NCBI GenBank assembly: GCA_017562135.1
Contig: QEYB01000128.1
Location: 1-64,000 of the forward strand
Direction: 5' to 3'
DNA from: Dipylidium caninum
Taxonomy: Eukaryota > Platyhelminthes > Cestoda > Cyclophyllidea > Dipylidiidae
Length of the DNA stretch: 64,000 nucleotides
Part shown: positions 33,241 through 46,903 of the stretch, piece by piece
How positions within the stretch are numbered: position 1 is the first letter of the stretch
Layout of the letters: each line of letters begins with the position of its first letter
Made by a program: the position numbers and the translations under genes
Notes under the pieces: generated by a model
The model's database searches: none
The model's input: the letters and a program-made list of their open reading frames with translations, nothing else
Told to the model about the DNA's origin: nothing

Positions 33241-35564
33241 CAACGTTGCGGTACCATCGTGACCTACATGATGAGAACCGGTGGAATTGATGCAGAAAGA
33301 ATGAGGTAGGACTTGGAGGTTCCACTGGGGTGGACGATGTCGCATCATGGGTAGTGAAGCCACGCGGGGGAGATGACTTACGTGGTAGTGAAGTGACAGT
33401 TCCTCGGTAGAAGGCGTCATCTTACTCTAGTGTGCATCAGGCATGCGTCGGCTTGTTCTCTTGACGAGGATGCAAACCTGACCAACTGGCGTGTTGGCTG
33501 GAGGAAAAAGACGAGGTCTTGATTGCAACCGCCCTCTCCATAAACGCGGCATGAGAGCATGGCAGAACTGTCCTATTCCATCCAATGTGACACTCGACTC
33601 CACCACCACACTACCACCACCACCACCATTACCATTCATCACTAGTCTGCTCAACTTAGTCAGGTGGTGTTGGGAGGAGGAAATGGCCTTCACCTCGCCT
33701 CACTTTCGTTCACTCACGCTAGTACTTGCAATTGTTGGAGCAGACGTGACACCAAATGACGCCCAACAGGTAGCCTTGCTGTTGAATTGCCTACTGGGCA
33801 GGGTGAATATCGCGCAGCATCCGTGGACCGTCGACTGATGTGGAATGGCAGTGGTGGGTGGGCAGTGTGCCCTCCAGGCAGTTGGCTTACTTTCTGTCTC
33901 CCCACCGGGCATCTGCGGTGGTGTCTTGTGCGTAGACGCGTAGGTGGCAGCCAGGCGTCGAGTAGGTGGGGGACGAGCAGAGAGTTGCGATGTGTGAGGG
34001 TGTGGAGGAGGGCAGCGTGTCGAGGCGACCAGCGACATCGACCGACGAACGAGTAATTGTGATGGGGAGGAGGGGCAGAGGGGGCAGAGGGGCAGAGGCG
34101 GCAGAGGGGGCAGAGGGGGCAGAGGCGGAGGAGGCGGTGGAGGCGGCGGAGGCGGCTCTGGGGCGGGGGTAGGGTAGGGGGTAGGGGGTAGGGTAGGGGA
34201 AGGGGGAGGGGGAGGGAAGAGGGGAGAGGGGCAGGACAGGACAGGACAGGACAGGACAGGACCAGGGGAGGGAGGGGAGGGGAGGGGAGGCAGGAGTAGA
34301 CGCATTTGCAGCACCACCTCACGTGGGGAAGACGCGGAGAGGAATTGATCTGACGACATGAAAAACAGGTGTCAAGACGTTCGGTTTGCTAATCGCCCAA
34401 AAAAGGCGATTTTTTCTCCTCCAAACACGAGACAAGGCAGTTTATTCAGCTGTCGAGCAGTTCGCTCCGGCCTTCGCCACTTAGTTGTAGGGCTTGATGC
34501 GCCTGATAATGTCTTTGTGCGTTTCAGTGGACGGACAGAGGTGGGTCACAGAATGCTTCGTCTCCTCCGGTCTTCCCGAAGGAATATTGCCAGTGGAGAA
34601 AGAAGCCATGAGTCTGCAATTCACCATGTTGGTGGACGCAGGCGGGGTCGGAAAAGGAAGGCGGGAGCGTCAGTGCCTGCCAGTGACGGATGAGTGCGTC
34701 ACGCATGCTGCGCCCACTTTTGAGTGTAGCAGCCTCAACCAGACAGCATCACTTCTCTGACTACTTGTGAGCTGCTGACCACGACTGCGGTGGTGGCCTC
34801 GACGTCGCCTCCCACCTGACACCAAAGTCACGTTGGACAGTTGGTCGCGACGGCGTAGGAAGCGACGCTGATACTGCCCGCTCCGCCAATGACGTTAGTG
34901 CAGATGATGTAGTTGATGGAGCTGGTCCCATTGTTGACTTAGACGAGCAGACTTGGAGACATTGTTAACTGTTGGACGGAATGCTGGACATAGAGAAACG
35001 AAGAAGGAGGGAGAAGAACAAGGGGTGGTGGGTGTGTGTGGACTGTGGTGGAGTAGAGCTGATGCCGAAGACGTGGTTGCGTGGAGAGACAGCGATGCCC
35101 CTTCTGTTCTCTTATTCCTTCTTCATCTTCTCTTCTCCCTCCGCCCTCACTCACTTTCTCTGACTGCCTCCGTTTAGGCCGCCTCCTGCCTCTCCACCAC
35201 CTCCACATTCCCCTTCCCCTTCGCCTTCCCCTTCCCTTTCCCCTTCCCCTCCGTCTCCATCTCCGTCTCCATCTCCGTCTACGTGTCCGTCCTCGCTTCT
35301 GCTCCAGTCGCCCCTCTTCCCTCCTTTTCCCGCGTCGTCTGCGTTCGTTTGTCCCATTAACTGTGTTTTCGGATTTGCCTTTTATGACTTTTTCATCTTT
35401 GCGCGTACATTAGCAGCTGTGTCAGCGCTGGTGTCAGTGCCACTGCCAAGGCCGTTGCCTTTGGCAGAGGGAGGGTGCCGTGACGGATCGTGGCCTTTGA
35501 TGTCTTTTGGGTTGGATAATGCCTCGTTTGTCCATCACATCGACTCCTCCTTCTGCTCCGTCTT
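33241..35564 (-). repeat. Right arm of the large inverted repeat (element copy B)
   Basis: Reverse-complement copy of 28262-30426, about 160 bases longer. The extra length comes mainly from expanded low-complexity parts: a GGGGCAGAGG and GGCGGAGG stretch (34070-34160), a GTAGGG stretch (34165-34200), a (GGACA)n run (34236-34261) and a CCTTCCC/CCGTCTCCAT stretch (35205-35280). Substitutions and small indels are spread over the whole length, so the two copies are not recent. Confidence 0.85.
34236..34261. repeat. GGACA pentamer microsatellite
   Basis: Five to six tandem GGACA pentamers inside element copy B. Element copy A lacks the expansion, so it arose after the copies separated. Confidence 0.9.
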
Positions 35565-38500
35565 CTCTTTTTCTCGAGTGAAATTTTGGGCCTTGTAAAT
35601 CTTAGATGGTACAAATCACAGTTTTAAGGCTTGGGGGCTGCCGATGCGGGGAAATTTTTCCATTGTCTACGTTTCTACGCCTCCCCCTTTCACATTCACA
35701 CTTTCACTCCCACCTTTCACCCTCGCCCGAATCTTCAAATTGTCATGCTGCCGTACCTTGCCACGGCACCGCCTCGCTCCAAATCTTGGATACCACGCGC
35801 AACGTTTGCGTGACCGATGAGCCAGCGCTTTCCACCGCGGAATGAGTAAATCTTAGTCATCGTGTTGGCAGCGGCTTCATCTTCTTACCAACTCTACCAG
35901 CCTTTGCGTGTGGCTATTTAGCATCTCGTTACGTTTTGTGCTGGAATTTAACCTTTAACTCTATCTACTTTGTTCATTCCGCTCTTCGTGATTTTGCGTA
36001 CTTACTGCAATTCGCTGGTACCATTTCGTGCATTAAACAATATCTTAACGACCCGTTCATTTCCGTCCACTGTCCATTGACCCCCGCCTCTCTGTCTCCC
36101 CGCCTCGCCGCCTCCCCCCTTACCCTCCCCGGATTTGTTGTCTGCCTTCGACGCCGCAAACACCACTTGAGGGTGGCTGGATCAGCTCATGGCGGGTAGT
36201 TTCAGCGTCGCGTCTCCGGTGTTTGCTGCCAAGTGTTGAGTTCCTCAGCCCAGTAAATGGAGCCGCTCATTAGATAGCTGTGGCGATTGTGCCTGAGTCA
36301 CGTGGTTTCCATGGAGACGACTCCTCTGGTCCAAATTAAAACACTTCTGTAAATACCACGGTATGTACCTAGGTTTTAAATGAAAACCAAAGAAACTAAT
36401 TTACCCGACTCTACTCTCTACCATACTTGGGCTTTCTGATTTTCATTTTTTTAAATCCACTTAGTACAATTTTTCTAGAGAAGGTGAAGATTCAAAGGGT
36501 AGTCATTAGCCGCAAAGGTTGAAACACGGAATGTCGAGAGCCGCTTAACCTTTTAAGATTTTAACGAAATGTTAATTATAGGCCTAGTTTATAATAATGG
36601 GATTAGTCTAACCTTTGCGTTCTCGGGTAAACAGCTTTCTTTTATGATCTCATGATTAGTAAAATCTGGCTGCACCCCAGCCTCCTCGAACGCTGGATGT
36701 AAACATTGTTTTTAAGTTTAATGGAGGCGTATGTAGCAGCTCGGAATAGAACTATAAATTCGCCCTGAAAGAAACAGTCTTTTACGTCCATCCGAGGAGT
36801 GCCGAGGCCGCTACTTTACGCACAAAAGACCGAACTGGCATAATGAAGAAGTTCTCTCAGGTAACATTTCAGGCACTTTCAAAAGTCATCTTAAATCATG
36901 ATGTCAATGATTATTTTACCATTCGTTAAGTTAAAATCTCCAGTGACCCTTCAGCTTCGGTCCAGAACGCCACTGAATTAATCTTGAGTTAATCGAGGTT
37001 ACGCAGGCTGAATGTGTTCTCATTTGACCACAGGCCCATTTCAAATGTCTTCCAAGTGTGCTTATACTTCACCACTTTGACCCAAGTTAACATATTTTTG
37101 GCTTGTGTATGTGACAAGTGTGCAGTGCCAACTTGTGTCAGTCGGTCGCATCAAGCCGTGAGTCTTAAAAACTTCAAAAAGAACTTCATGTCGTCGGTGT
37201 GAAGTTTCCATTCTTCGGCAGAGCATACTTACTACCGTCAGTTCAAGGCTGTCATCACTCGCACTGCGAAATACTGGCGTTGCCCCGACAACGCATTTTT
37301 TCACCTCAATATGCTTCGATGGCAAATGTGTCTTACTAAATGGTGAACTTTCACTTAGCAAATTACTGTGACCTATTTCAAGAACTCAAGGTAGTCCACG
37401 AAGCAAGAGGGGACCAGTTCATTAAGACGGCAAAGAAATTAAATTAGTATTTGCTTCGCAATTGAGACATCAGCCGAGATGGCTTGGCAGGCATTCATGG
37501 AACTTTATTAATCAGGAGCAACTTGAGATGCGATAAAAGTTGAGAGTAAAACGTCACTTTTACCGTCGCCGCTGTCGCTGGCGGTGCCGCCTTAGTCGCC
37601 GAGTTTTCAGATTCACTTCCGTCCCAGTCGAGGAGCAGCATCCCTCGTTCTCCACTCCCACCAGACATTCAAAAGCGTCAATTAGGTCTCGGTCGGCACT
37701 GTGGCATTTCGCTCGAGGCGATGGCGGTGGTTGCCTGCGCGATGCAAGGGGGGGGAGAGGAGGAGTAGGAGGAGGAAGAGGAAGATGACAACGGTTACCG
37801 GTGTTTACCTAGCAATCACTAAGCCGAGGGGTGGGAGAAACGAAGTGATCTTAACAAGCACCCCTCCAGCCAAGCGGGTAGACAAAAATTGTCCCGCTAA
37901 CAGGCCTGTCAAGTGCCATGAGTGACTATGAGTTTTCGTATGCCACTGACGGGAGTAATTAACACTAATTGAATTTAAGTGAAACCAAGATACCTTCCTT
38001 ACTTATTTAGCAAAACAGTTGTGGCATTTTTGACAAGCTGATGTCAATTTTTTATATTAATGTCAACCGGGATTTTCTGCAATGGCTTATGTGACACTTA
38101 AGGCTTCCGACATTAAACGACACTTCAAATTACTACGGGGGTGAATAGTGGTGGCAAAACTTGCCCTACAGACAGATTAGGACAGAGTTTCTGCGTTTAT
38201 CTCTTTAAAATTCAAAGTTATGTGGGCACCTGAATTGCTGCCTAAATGTCCTTTAGTCGTCTTTGGACATTTAAGTAAAAAAGAATTCACCACAATCAGT
38301 ATTTTGCGTTTCAATAACCCACCCTAAATTATTCATGCATCTGCGGTTCTAAACATCTTTTGGGGTTAGAGGTGTGTAAGGTACGAAGTTTGTTTTGCCA
38401 GACAGAAAGATCTGTTTTCTACGTCTGGTCTGATTGACGAGTGTGGCCTGTTGCGTGCGCCCCGTCGCTTCGGCCCTGCCTGTGTCTGGCTGCCTTCGCC

Positions 38501-41500
38501 CCAGGCGAGACGACGTACGGAGGAGAGGAGGAAGGTGCACATGAGCTAAATCTCGCTTGCACGTCGTCAGGATTTTCTGGGTTAGCGGGTAGGGCGGAAA
38601 CTCCCCGAGGCCTGACCGCACGTTTCAGGGCTTTGGCACCAGCGTCAACACAAGCTGAGAGGATTAGAGAAGTGGACTCAGATGTAAAAAAGCATCACTA
38701 AATCATCTATCTCGTGTAAACGGTACTTTAAGTATGTTGACTTTCGCCAGTTGTCATTCCGTCGCCAAATGACACCAATTAAGACGAGGTGTTTTGACCC
38801 TTTCCTTTTCCCCGTTTTTAAATAGCCAAGTAGTTCTGAAAAGGGAAGGGGTGAATTTCAGCAATGAAAAAACCTTGTATAGCCCAGGGAATAATGAAAT
38901 TGTATAGGTTACAACCATCTTCTCCATTCTTCTCTCCCTTTTTGAATAAAGTGACTCGACTGACTGTTAAGTTAGATTCAAGGAAACGTCCGCATTAATT
39001 AGACGGGAACTGACAAAGTGTTTTTGATTCAACATCCCCATTCTCTCCCCGTCCGCAGATACGTCCAGGTCTTCATGATAGGATACGTTCATGATAGTTT
39101 GAAAGAAATATAAGCCTGCACCTCCACCTCGCTCACAAACGTCGACCAGACATCGGGGCTGCAGGATTCTGTTATCCTATTTCTCCACCTATCGTTCCAA
39201 GTACTCTGAGTGGCCTGGTATCGGTGAAGAAACACCGAAAACTACGTGATCCACAAGTGCGTTCTCTGCCTTCTGGTCATGCGGCGGAATAGTGTGGACA
39301 GCATCGTTGATTATTCGCTAACATCCTCTCATGCTGAGAAAGTCATCGAAATTTCTCAGTAGCCAGTGAGGAGGGGCCTGCAGGACGATCAAATGCTTAT
39401 TTACTCCACATCCGCCTAGTTTAACTGCCTGCCAGCAGTAAAGTATTTTATTGCAATGCGCACAAACTGAAGTATCTGGGATTATTCGCGGAAGATCAAC
39501 CATTCCCCACACTTCAGTCATCTCCGTGGCCTCGGCGATGCAATTTCTTTGTAGCGATGTAGCCCGAGTTAACAGGGCGATTCTGAGTGCGTTGAGTGTG
39601 CAAAGCCAAACGACGGCAGTCGAGTTCACGCTGAGGAGCAGACGCTAATGAGAGGTGAAAAAATTTCCGATTTACCCATTTCCAGTTTCGGGAGGACTTT
39701 GTACCGTGGCACTGTCGCCAGCCCCGCCCTCCTGTCCCACCCGTGGGCCGTGCTACAATGCCACTGGCCTTGCCGTGTGACATGCTGTTTTTTTCGAAAT
39801 CCACGAGAGACGTGGGCCAAACAGATGACTGCGGGACAATGACGCGACGGAAAATGACACTAGTTGAGGCCATTTTCTTTGTCCTAGGAAGAGAAGTTTT
39901 CTAACGTGGCGCGACAGGCAGCATAAATTAGGCTAGAAATCATGAATGTCTGGCTTACGCTACTGCCAAGTGCGCATTGCGGCTCACCGAAATGACTGGT
40001 CCACTACTCACGAATGACGATTTCAAGAATCCTTTTTGGTAGCTTACATGACCACCATCCTCGAATCGGCTGGTCCGTCGGTGCCAATTTCGGGCTCCCC
40101 CGGGCCTACATTTCACCATTCCTTCAGGCTGCTTTGTCCTGTCTTACCAGGAGGCGTTTCATCTCATCCTCCCTGCCTACACCTTCCGCATAAGAAAACA
40201 TTATTTCTTGTGCCCTGCCTCTTCTTCCCCTCTTCCTTAAGTTGATTAAAAGCTATGAGAGACAATGTTTAGTCTGAGAGCAACGGCCTGCCCTTCCTGA
40301 TATCTGGTAATTCTTTAAACTGTCCAGAATGTTTGAGATTTGAACACAAAGCTGTCTTCTTGCACATTTGTTCCTCTCACACATTCATAGGTCGTGTTAC
40401 ATTAACGCCTCGACCTCCTTACCAGACGGTTCGCTAGCTCAAATACATTCATATACCACAAGTTTGATTAAAGTAAAATGGAAGTGGTTTTTAGCCAGTA
40501 TGGACAAACTCAATGAGCCAGAATTAGAAGGATGAATTTCTCGCGACTGGAGCATTTGATTGTCCGTTGATTCTCACTTAGATTTTGCACCATGATGGCC
40601 AACTATGACAGACGGCCAGCTATCGCGTTTGGCACAACTCGGAGGCCAGATGCGACCTCTCCTGAGCCGACATTATTCACGGCAGCCTCCGGCCAGTCTC
40701 ACAGTTGATGGCCTCGTTGAGTCCAGACGGAGGCTTCTCGGGGGCGTATCCTACTCAAATTGGACCTCTTCTTCCACAAACTACACCTAATCAGTAATAA
40801 GCTGTCAGTTGCCATGTTTTCCTCACTTCCCGACCCACTTGGCTAAATGGTGGAAAATTGAAGGGCGCCTCGACGTTTCACAGGTTCTTGCCACCTAACA
40901 TTACACTGTAGTGGCCGAGTGTGGGGACTAAAGACCCGATTGTCCAACCACCAAGACGGAGATTCAATTTGTGCTGACTAAATAACTCGAGTAGTTGCAT
41001 ATACAGTTAAAAGACTTGTTAATCTCACTTTTAAGAAAGTCGCATGAAATGAATGTCTCCGCTTAGTGTTGAACTTCCGCATTAGCTGCACTGGGCTACT
41101 ACACTTTAGCAGACCGCCATATCTCTCTTCTTCTAGGAACTTATTTTCTCTTTCTTCTTTTTCTTCCTTCAAATAAAAGATTGTGGAGTTAGTGATGAGA
41201 TGACATGAGTCAGCCCTCGGAAACATTGGCAGGTGACAGCTTCCCCGACTTAATCGCCGCCCCTGTCACCTGTCCTCTTGCTCCCTCTCCCTCGGAAACG
41301 TTTACTCCTTCCGCTGTCCAAATTTGAAAACGCGACCATCATGCCAGAACTACCGCGATGACTCGGCGTCGACGGATGGCAGTGGAAGCACCTCGTCCCC
41401 TCCCCCTTTCACCGAACGCCCAGCCAATTGAAACGCCCTCTGCGAAAAGCATGGGAGTGGGCATGTTTTGCTTTGATTGTTTTCTCATTAAAGGGGACTG

Positions 41501-43899
41501 CCCTAAACACTCGCACTAACAACTTATTATGGGTAAAGTTTAGTTGGCTACCGGGTCATTCGCATACGTATTTATTATGGGATCCTCGAAATCGCCACGC
41601 GTTAATATCGCTAAGAGTAACCCCGCGAGGGAAGACGATTTTGACCGCTTCACGATTCCATCCATAACATGGCATATTTATTGTACTGCCTCAGGGGAGC
41701 TCCAAACAGACACTCATAACAACATTCTAAGTCGATTGTGACGAGCAGACAGGCGCCGCCGGGGGTGTTGACATTTCGACTGAGAGAGGTAAACTACAAC
41801 GCAGATGGCGTTAGTGGCATGACGGGAATATAAACTCATTATTCACTAGGAAGAAAGTGTTTATGCGTGCAGCGTAGGAGGACGGGCTGTCGACCATCCC
41901 GGAAGGCCAGGAAACGGTTAGATGATCAGACTAGCGTCAAGACATTTCATTAAATTCTTAAGTTCGGACCCTTCTACGAGAGTAGACGGCCTTGTCAAGG
42001 GTTAAATTTCCCTCGTAGAACTCATCTTACCATCGAGAAAGAAAAGTTCTTAGACTACTGAATGCAACACATTCGTCTGACTCCTTTGCCTATCTGACTG
42101 CTCAATTTAACAAAAGACGGCAAAAAGTAAACAGTGCGACACCAGTTGCATGACACTTAGGAGAGTGGTCTTCTACTATCTCTGTTTATTTCATCCCCCG
42201 TAATTAAACAATCCCGTCGTGGGGCAGGAAATAACCAGCTTGATAGTGTAATATCAAGCTTGTTGTTCTGCATGTTTCTTCGCGTTGTGCACCAACAGAA
42301 AAAGCCTCGGAAGCATTACCGAATTAAAGACTTGGTCACTCGGCAGAGGGAGTTCACAACTGCGCAGGGCAACCATCCGTCAACCCCCCCGTGTTTACTA
42401 CGCCTGAGGAGGCGTGTAAAAACTCTGCTGCAAAGATCTCTGGTCTTTGCTCCGACTAAATCAAGCCGAGCACCCAAATTTGGCGAGAGACGCTATTCCC
42501 GTGGGTGGAACACTAAGTGTCGGTTGAGCTACACCGCATGTAGTGTCAAACTGTGTGCATTTAATTTAGATGTGTGCCTGTAAAACTACGGCCAGACATC
42601 GTAATCACGGATGACGAAATGGGAGCGATGGAAGGGGCGATGTGGCAAACACTGCATGCTGTGAAACCGAGTTCCTTCGATTGAGAAAATTTTCGCAATT
42701 TGCTTATATGCATCGAATTTCCCCTGAACTATGCAGTTACGCGCAATGATAGGCTGCTCAGTCACTCCCACTTGCACACCGGCTGCCAGTGAGTCCGAAA
42801 TCCTACAGCTCGGGAGGAGGATGCGTCTGCCTTCAATTCAGCTCCTGCCACTTCCGCCTACACAGGATGTTTGACCTTTAATTCCCAAGCTGGGGAGTCG
42901 ACGGCGACAGCCAGAGGGAATTTTCTTTTGACTGCCGTATTGGGACGGTGGGACGGTTTTCAGTGTGTCTCTTTTCGAGACGCCTTTTGCATGCCGTACT
43001 TCTTCGCCGAATTCAGACGTTCTCTCTGTGCCTCTTAGAACCATTTGAGGTAAGTCGTTCAACCGCCTGACTGTAATCCCCACCCCGTGCAAAATCTAAA
43101 CCTTCCTTGTCTGCTATAATTAAAATTAACGATCTCGCCTGGCCTTTATCCAAACACATGGAACACACGAGTTTATCCCAGTGTTGCATCGTAAAATATC
43201 TTACTGAGATTAGCTCAAATTGTCGCCATAACGCCGTGCGAATGATGTCTATCTGAATAGCCTTCCACAACACACGCACACAGCCGGGTGAATCATTGGG
43301 CGAGCACCGGGGCGATGGGGCACTGACTCGTCCAGGCGAACGTGAGTCTAAAGTCCGCGCGACGACAGCACCGGCCCAGCCGAGGAGATTTTCTCTTCAC
43401 ACCTCCGATGAGTGTGAGGGCAGATGCAAGCGGCACCATAAATGACCGGCTGGGCAGCATGTGTCCGCTTGCCCAACGCCAGGTCGAGAGAGCGTCAAAG
43501 GTGGGCGGAGGGGGGGGTAGGGGCAACTGACCGGGTGAAAGAGGCCCATAAATGGTGAACTGAAGTCATTGAATGTGATGCATTTGGTGCCATGTCGTAA
43601 ATTACCGAATTGCATGTCTGGCAATCTGATGTGTTATGTGTGGCAGGCGGCGTGACGTCACCTTTCGTCCCCTCCACCGTTACCGAATCTCCCACCATGC
43701 TTTCCACGACTCGCACTGTCTGACTGGATGATAGACATGAATGACTGCAGCGGAGCACTGAACTGGCAGTTTCGCAGCTTTTCAGCTGCTTACGAGTCAA
43801 GTTGATTGTAATTTCTGCATTTCAGAGAATAGGCTGTCAGTTTTCCGTTAATTAGTCTTCATTGCTTAAGATCGTAATTAGGAGGAAGAGCTTCAGCAT
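35565..43899. other. No gene recognised
   Basis: 8.3 kb of mixed sequence with only short open frames on both strands and no RNA gene or repeat that I can support. A pyrimidine-rich stretch lies at 35680-35730 and a purine-rich one at 37740-37790. Confidence 0.5.
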
Positions 43900-44151
43900 T
43901 CATGCTTCTTGCCTCCTTTCCGTTGACGCGTCACTGCTGTTACTTCCTCCGTCGAGTAAATTTGACCTTGGATCCCCTCTCTTTTCATTTCCGCTCGCTT
44001 CATCGTAACTCGCCCTCTCTCCCCCTTCCTTCATCCGGTTGTAGCATTTGACGCTTTTAGGCATCCCAAAATTCCATTTGCCCTCATGTAGGCGGATGTC
44101 TTTTTGATTGCGTCGACGAGGCGAACATATTCTTTCCACCATCCGAAAGGT
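43900..44151 (-). CDS. Possible terminal exon, unknown product
   Basis: Acceptor-like GGCTGGCCTTGCAG is followed by 83 open codons and TGA. The product is strongly charged (for example RRRNQKDIRLHEGKWNFG, then a Gly/Glu/Asn/Ser-rich tail ending STERRQEA). It could be a distal-tail exon of the calcium channel or of another - strand gene. The frame is the complement of pyrimidine-rich DNA, which favours open purine-rich frames by chance. Confidence 0.25.
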   Translation of the reverse strand, partial: TFRMVERICSPRRRNQKDIRLHEGKWNFGMPKSVKCYNRMKEGGERASYDEASGNEKRGDPRSNLLDGGSNSSDASTERRQEA

Positions 44152-46903
44152 CTGCAAGGCCAGCCTGAAGATATCACTGACGTAAGACGAAGTTTAACAT
44201 TTCAAAAATCTGGAGTGCTAGCATTTATAAGCCGGACAAAGATCGCTGAGGCATAGGAGGGAACCAACTGAGCGATTCATTATTAAATCCTCTTGTAAAA
44301 AAGGTTCAGGACTTTTAGGGTTTCATTTGAAGGCTTACTTAATCGTGTTATTCTGGTTGTTGAACGCACCATGTAGGGGGAATGATGGTCGAAAGAAGGG
44401 CACACTAAGGTGTCGCTACTGGTCTTTGAGGCTATTCGGCGCATCGTTGGGGTTTCAAAGTGTTTGAATACCTGATAAACTACGGCCATCCTTGAAACAA
44501 GAAGTGGCGTCTTCGTTGGACTATTGCAGTCAGTATCTGTGCGACATGAAAGGAAGTTTGGAGTTGCCATATTTTCCTGCCGATAGTAGGTTGATCATGC
44601 CTGATGGCAATTATTCGCTACTAGTCGGGACATCGGTCGGTCATTAATGAGGTGAAAGGGTGGGTTGCTTCACCATTGCACATACCATTGCCAAAGAAGT
44701 GGCGACAGCTGCTGTCACGGTCGAGCCGCGGGTAGGAGGGGGATGGCGGTTCGTGTGGTCTCGGTTTCCCTACTTGCCCTCGCCCCCACCCCCCTCCTCC
44801 CTGGCATGCTGCACGAAGCCCACGCAGTTGTTTCCTCCTCTCATGACTCACCGGGCTGCCATGAACGTTCATCCCCTCCGCGGTCTGTGACACGAGGTCT
44901 GTTACGTGGCCCAATTACTGCTTCGAGAAATGCCTCTTCTCGTGTCGTGACTTTGGGGTAACATGGGAGCCATTCTACATTTCGAATGTGGCAGTGTGAC
45001 AAACAACGCTTCACCTCAAATTCAAACACCATGATAACAATGGTAACAAGAACACATGCCATTTGGAAAGAAGTCAACGGGAGGAGTGAGTTTTAAAAGC
45101 CTGGCTCCATCACATAAATAAAGTCTTAATAAGGCAATCTTAGATGGCCTGTCTAATGGTACGCCTCAATATTCTTAATTAAAAAGGGAAAAGACGTATC
45201 TGTTGGTGAGGCCCGTCAGGAGTTTCAAACGCATTGACTCGGTCCAGTAGAATAATTTACCACGTAGATAGTAGAGGGTAAATGAACTTAAAGCTAATTT
45301 TGAGAGAGAAAGTTGCGACAGTTCTGTAGGGCTTGGACGCTTTGCAAATGTTGTTAGGCGCATTTTAGTGGGCAACCGGATAGAGAAGTGCGGACTGGGG
45401 AAGGACTAATCAAAGGTTGAGGGATAAATTCCCTCAACAGACGAATAATGGGGAACATCAGAAAATTTATTTTTCACGATAGTTAACACTCCGTAAGGGA
45501 AGAAAATGGCGAGATACCCTCTGGTTATGATATGATATTGTAAAGCGAAAGAGCTGTTGATAACAGGGAATAATTATAGGGGATTTTGCCGGACTATAGT
45601 GTCTCGACAAGGACTTAAAACTACTTAAAATGGGGCAGATGTTACTTGAAAGAGCGCCGACATAGTCGGTACTGCTGCTTCACTGAAGCGTAAACATGGG
45701 CATTCAAGGTCCAATTTTTGTGGGATCTCTGGGCTAGTTACATGAATCCACGCGTTCCGAGACACGTTATCGCATCGCCCGAATCAGCTTGCACACACAC
45801 CAACAGGCCTGAGGAGAGACGACTTTAAAGCCTATTCAGTGGTAAACGTGAATCAGTACTGTGCGGCATATGAGCTCTTCATCCTTTAAGTTTCTAAAGT
45901 GGAGATTGTCACAGTTATCGAGCGATGCAGTTGCAGTTGATGCAGTTCCTGCTTTTAATCTCAACTAAATGGTGATGACCGGCTCTTTGGGAGTTTACTC
46001 ATAATCCGGAAATCATGTGAAATTTATGAATTTTATGTCAATAAGACGTCACCTTCCCGAGCACAACTAATCGAAATTTGTGGACAAGACGTCTAATTGA
46101 GTGTTCACAGTGGACACCGGCATCTACCCTCTGAAGGTGGCCCAAAAATTACGTCAAACGTTCAATTATTCTAACGGCCATAGCGGAGGCTGGAAAAATC
46201 ACAAAGAAAGAAGGATACTTTCTAAACATTCCTCAAATACTTGAAATGTGGATTTGGAGGTTTTGATTAAGATAGTCAAACCAGCCAATGAGCGGAAGGC
46301 TGAAGCGTAATCGATTTTTCATTGGCCAATGAGGCGTAATGTCAGGAAGTACTCAATACAAATTGAAATTCAAATTTGCATTCTACTAGCTAAACAAGAA
46401 CGTTTGAAATCCTTAATTCGAAGGTGAAGATTCTTTAGCCTCGGTCAATCACAATTAAAACAGTTTGAGGATTCTCAAAGGGTTAAAAATTTAAACATTT
46501 TGCAACATATGCATCGGTATGCGGTAGATTTGTCCTTGTCAACTCGTGGTTTCACGTGCATCCACTGCCACTACAACTGTGGTTACTCGCTGTTTTTAAC
46601 CTTTTTCGTCCTACCCTCTCCCTCTCTCGCCGCAGCTCTTCCTACCTCCCTCTCCGCTCTTCTGTCTGTTTGGATCCGGAGCACAAAATTTCCCAATCTA
46701 GAGCGACCGCTCACTGACCGCTACAATTTTTCTGCTCAATTCCCCCTGTAAAAGGCAGCAGTTGTGCCTGATTAACTTGAGGTAATTACGTGGTTCAATC
46801 CCCGGAGGGATTCTGTTCACTTTTACTTAGGCATCGTCAAATTGATTTACTTACCGGAAACTACATGGCAGGACGCGAGGGGCTCAACCGAATGGTTACC
46901 GGT
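44152..46903. other. No gene recognised
   Basis: Short open frames only. A good - strand donor-like TTCCG|GTAAGT lies at the edge near 46855, but no frame leads into it cleanly. Confidence 0.5.

Noticed and set aside
33700..34359. 219- and 202-codon proline/leucine-rich - strand frames
   Set aside because: They derive from the low-complexity G/A-rich tract of element copy B. Copy A lacks the expansions and keeps only shorter, differing frames.
46780..46830. tRNA-like B box GGTTCAATCCCC
   Set aside because: The flanking bases do not form a T-arm stem, and no A box or acceptor stem is found at the expected distance.
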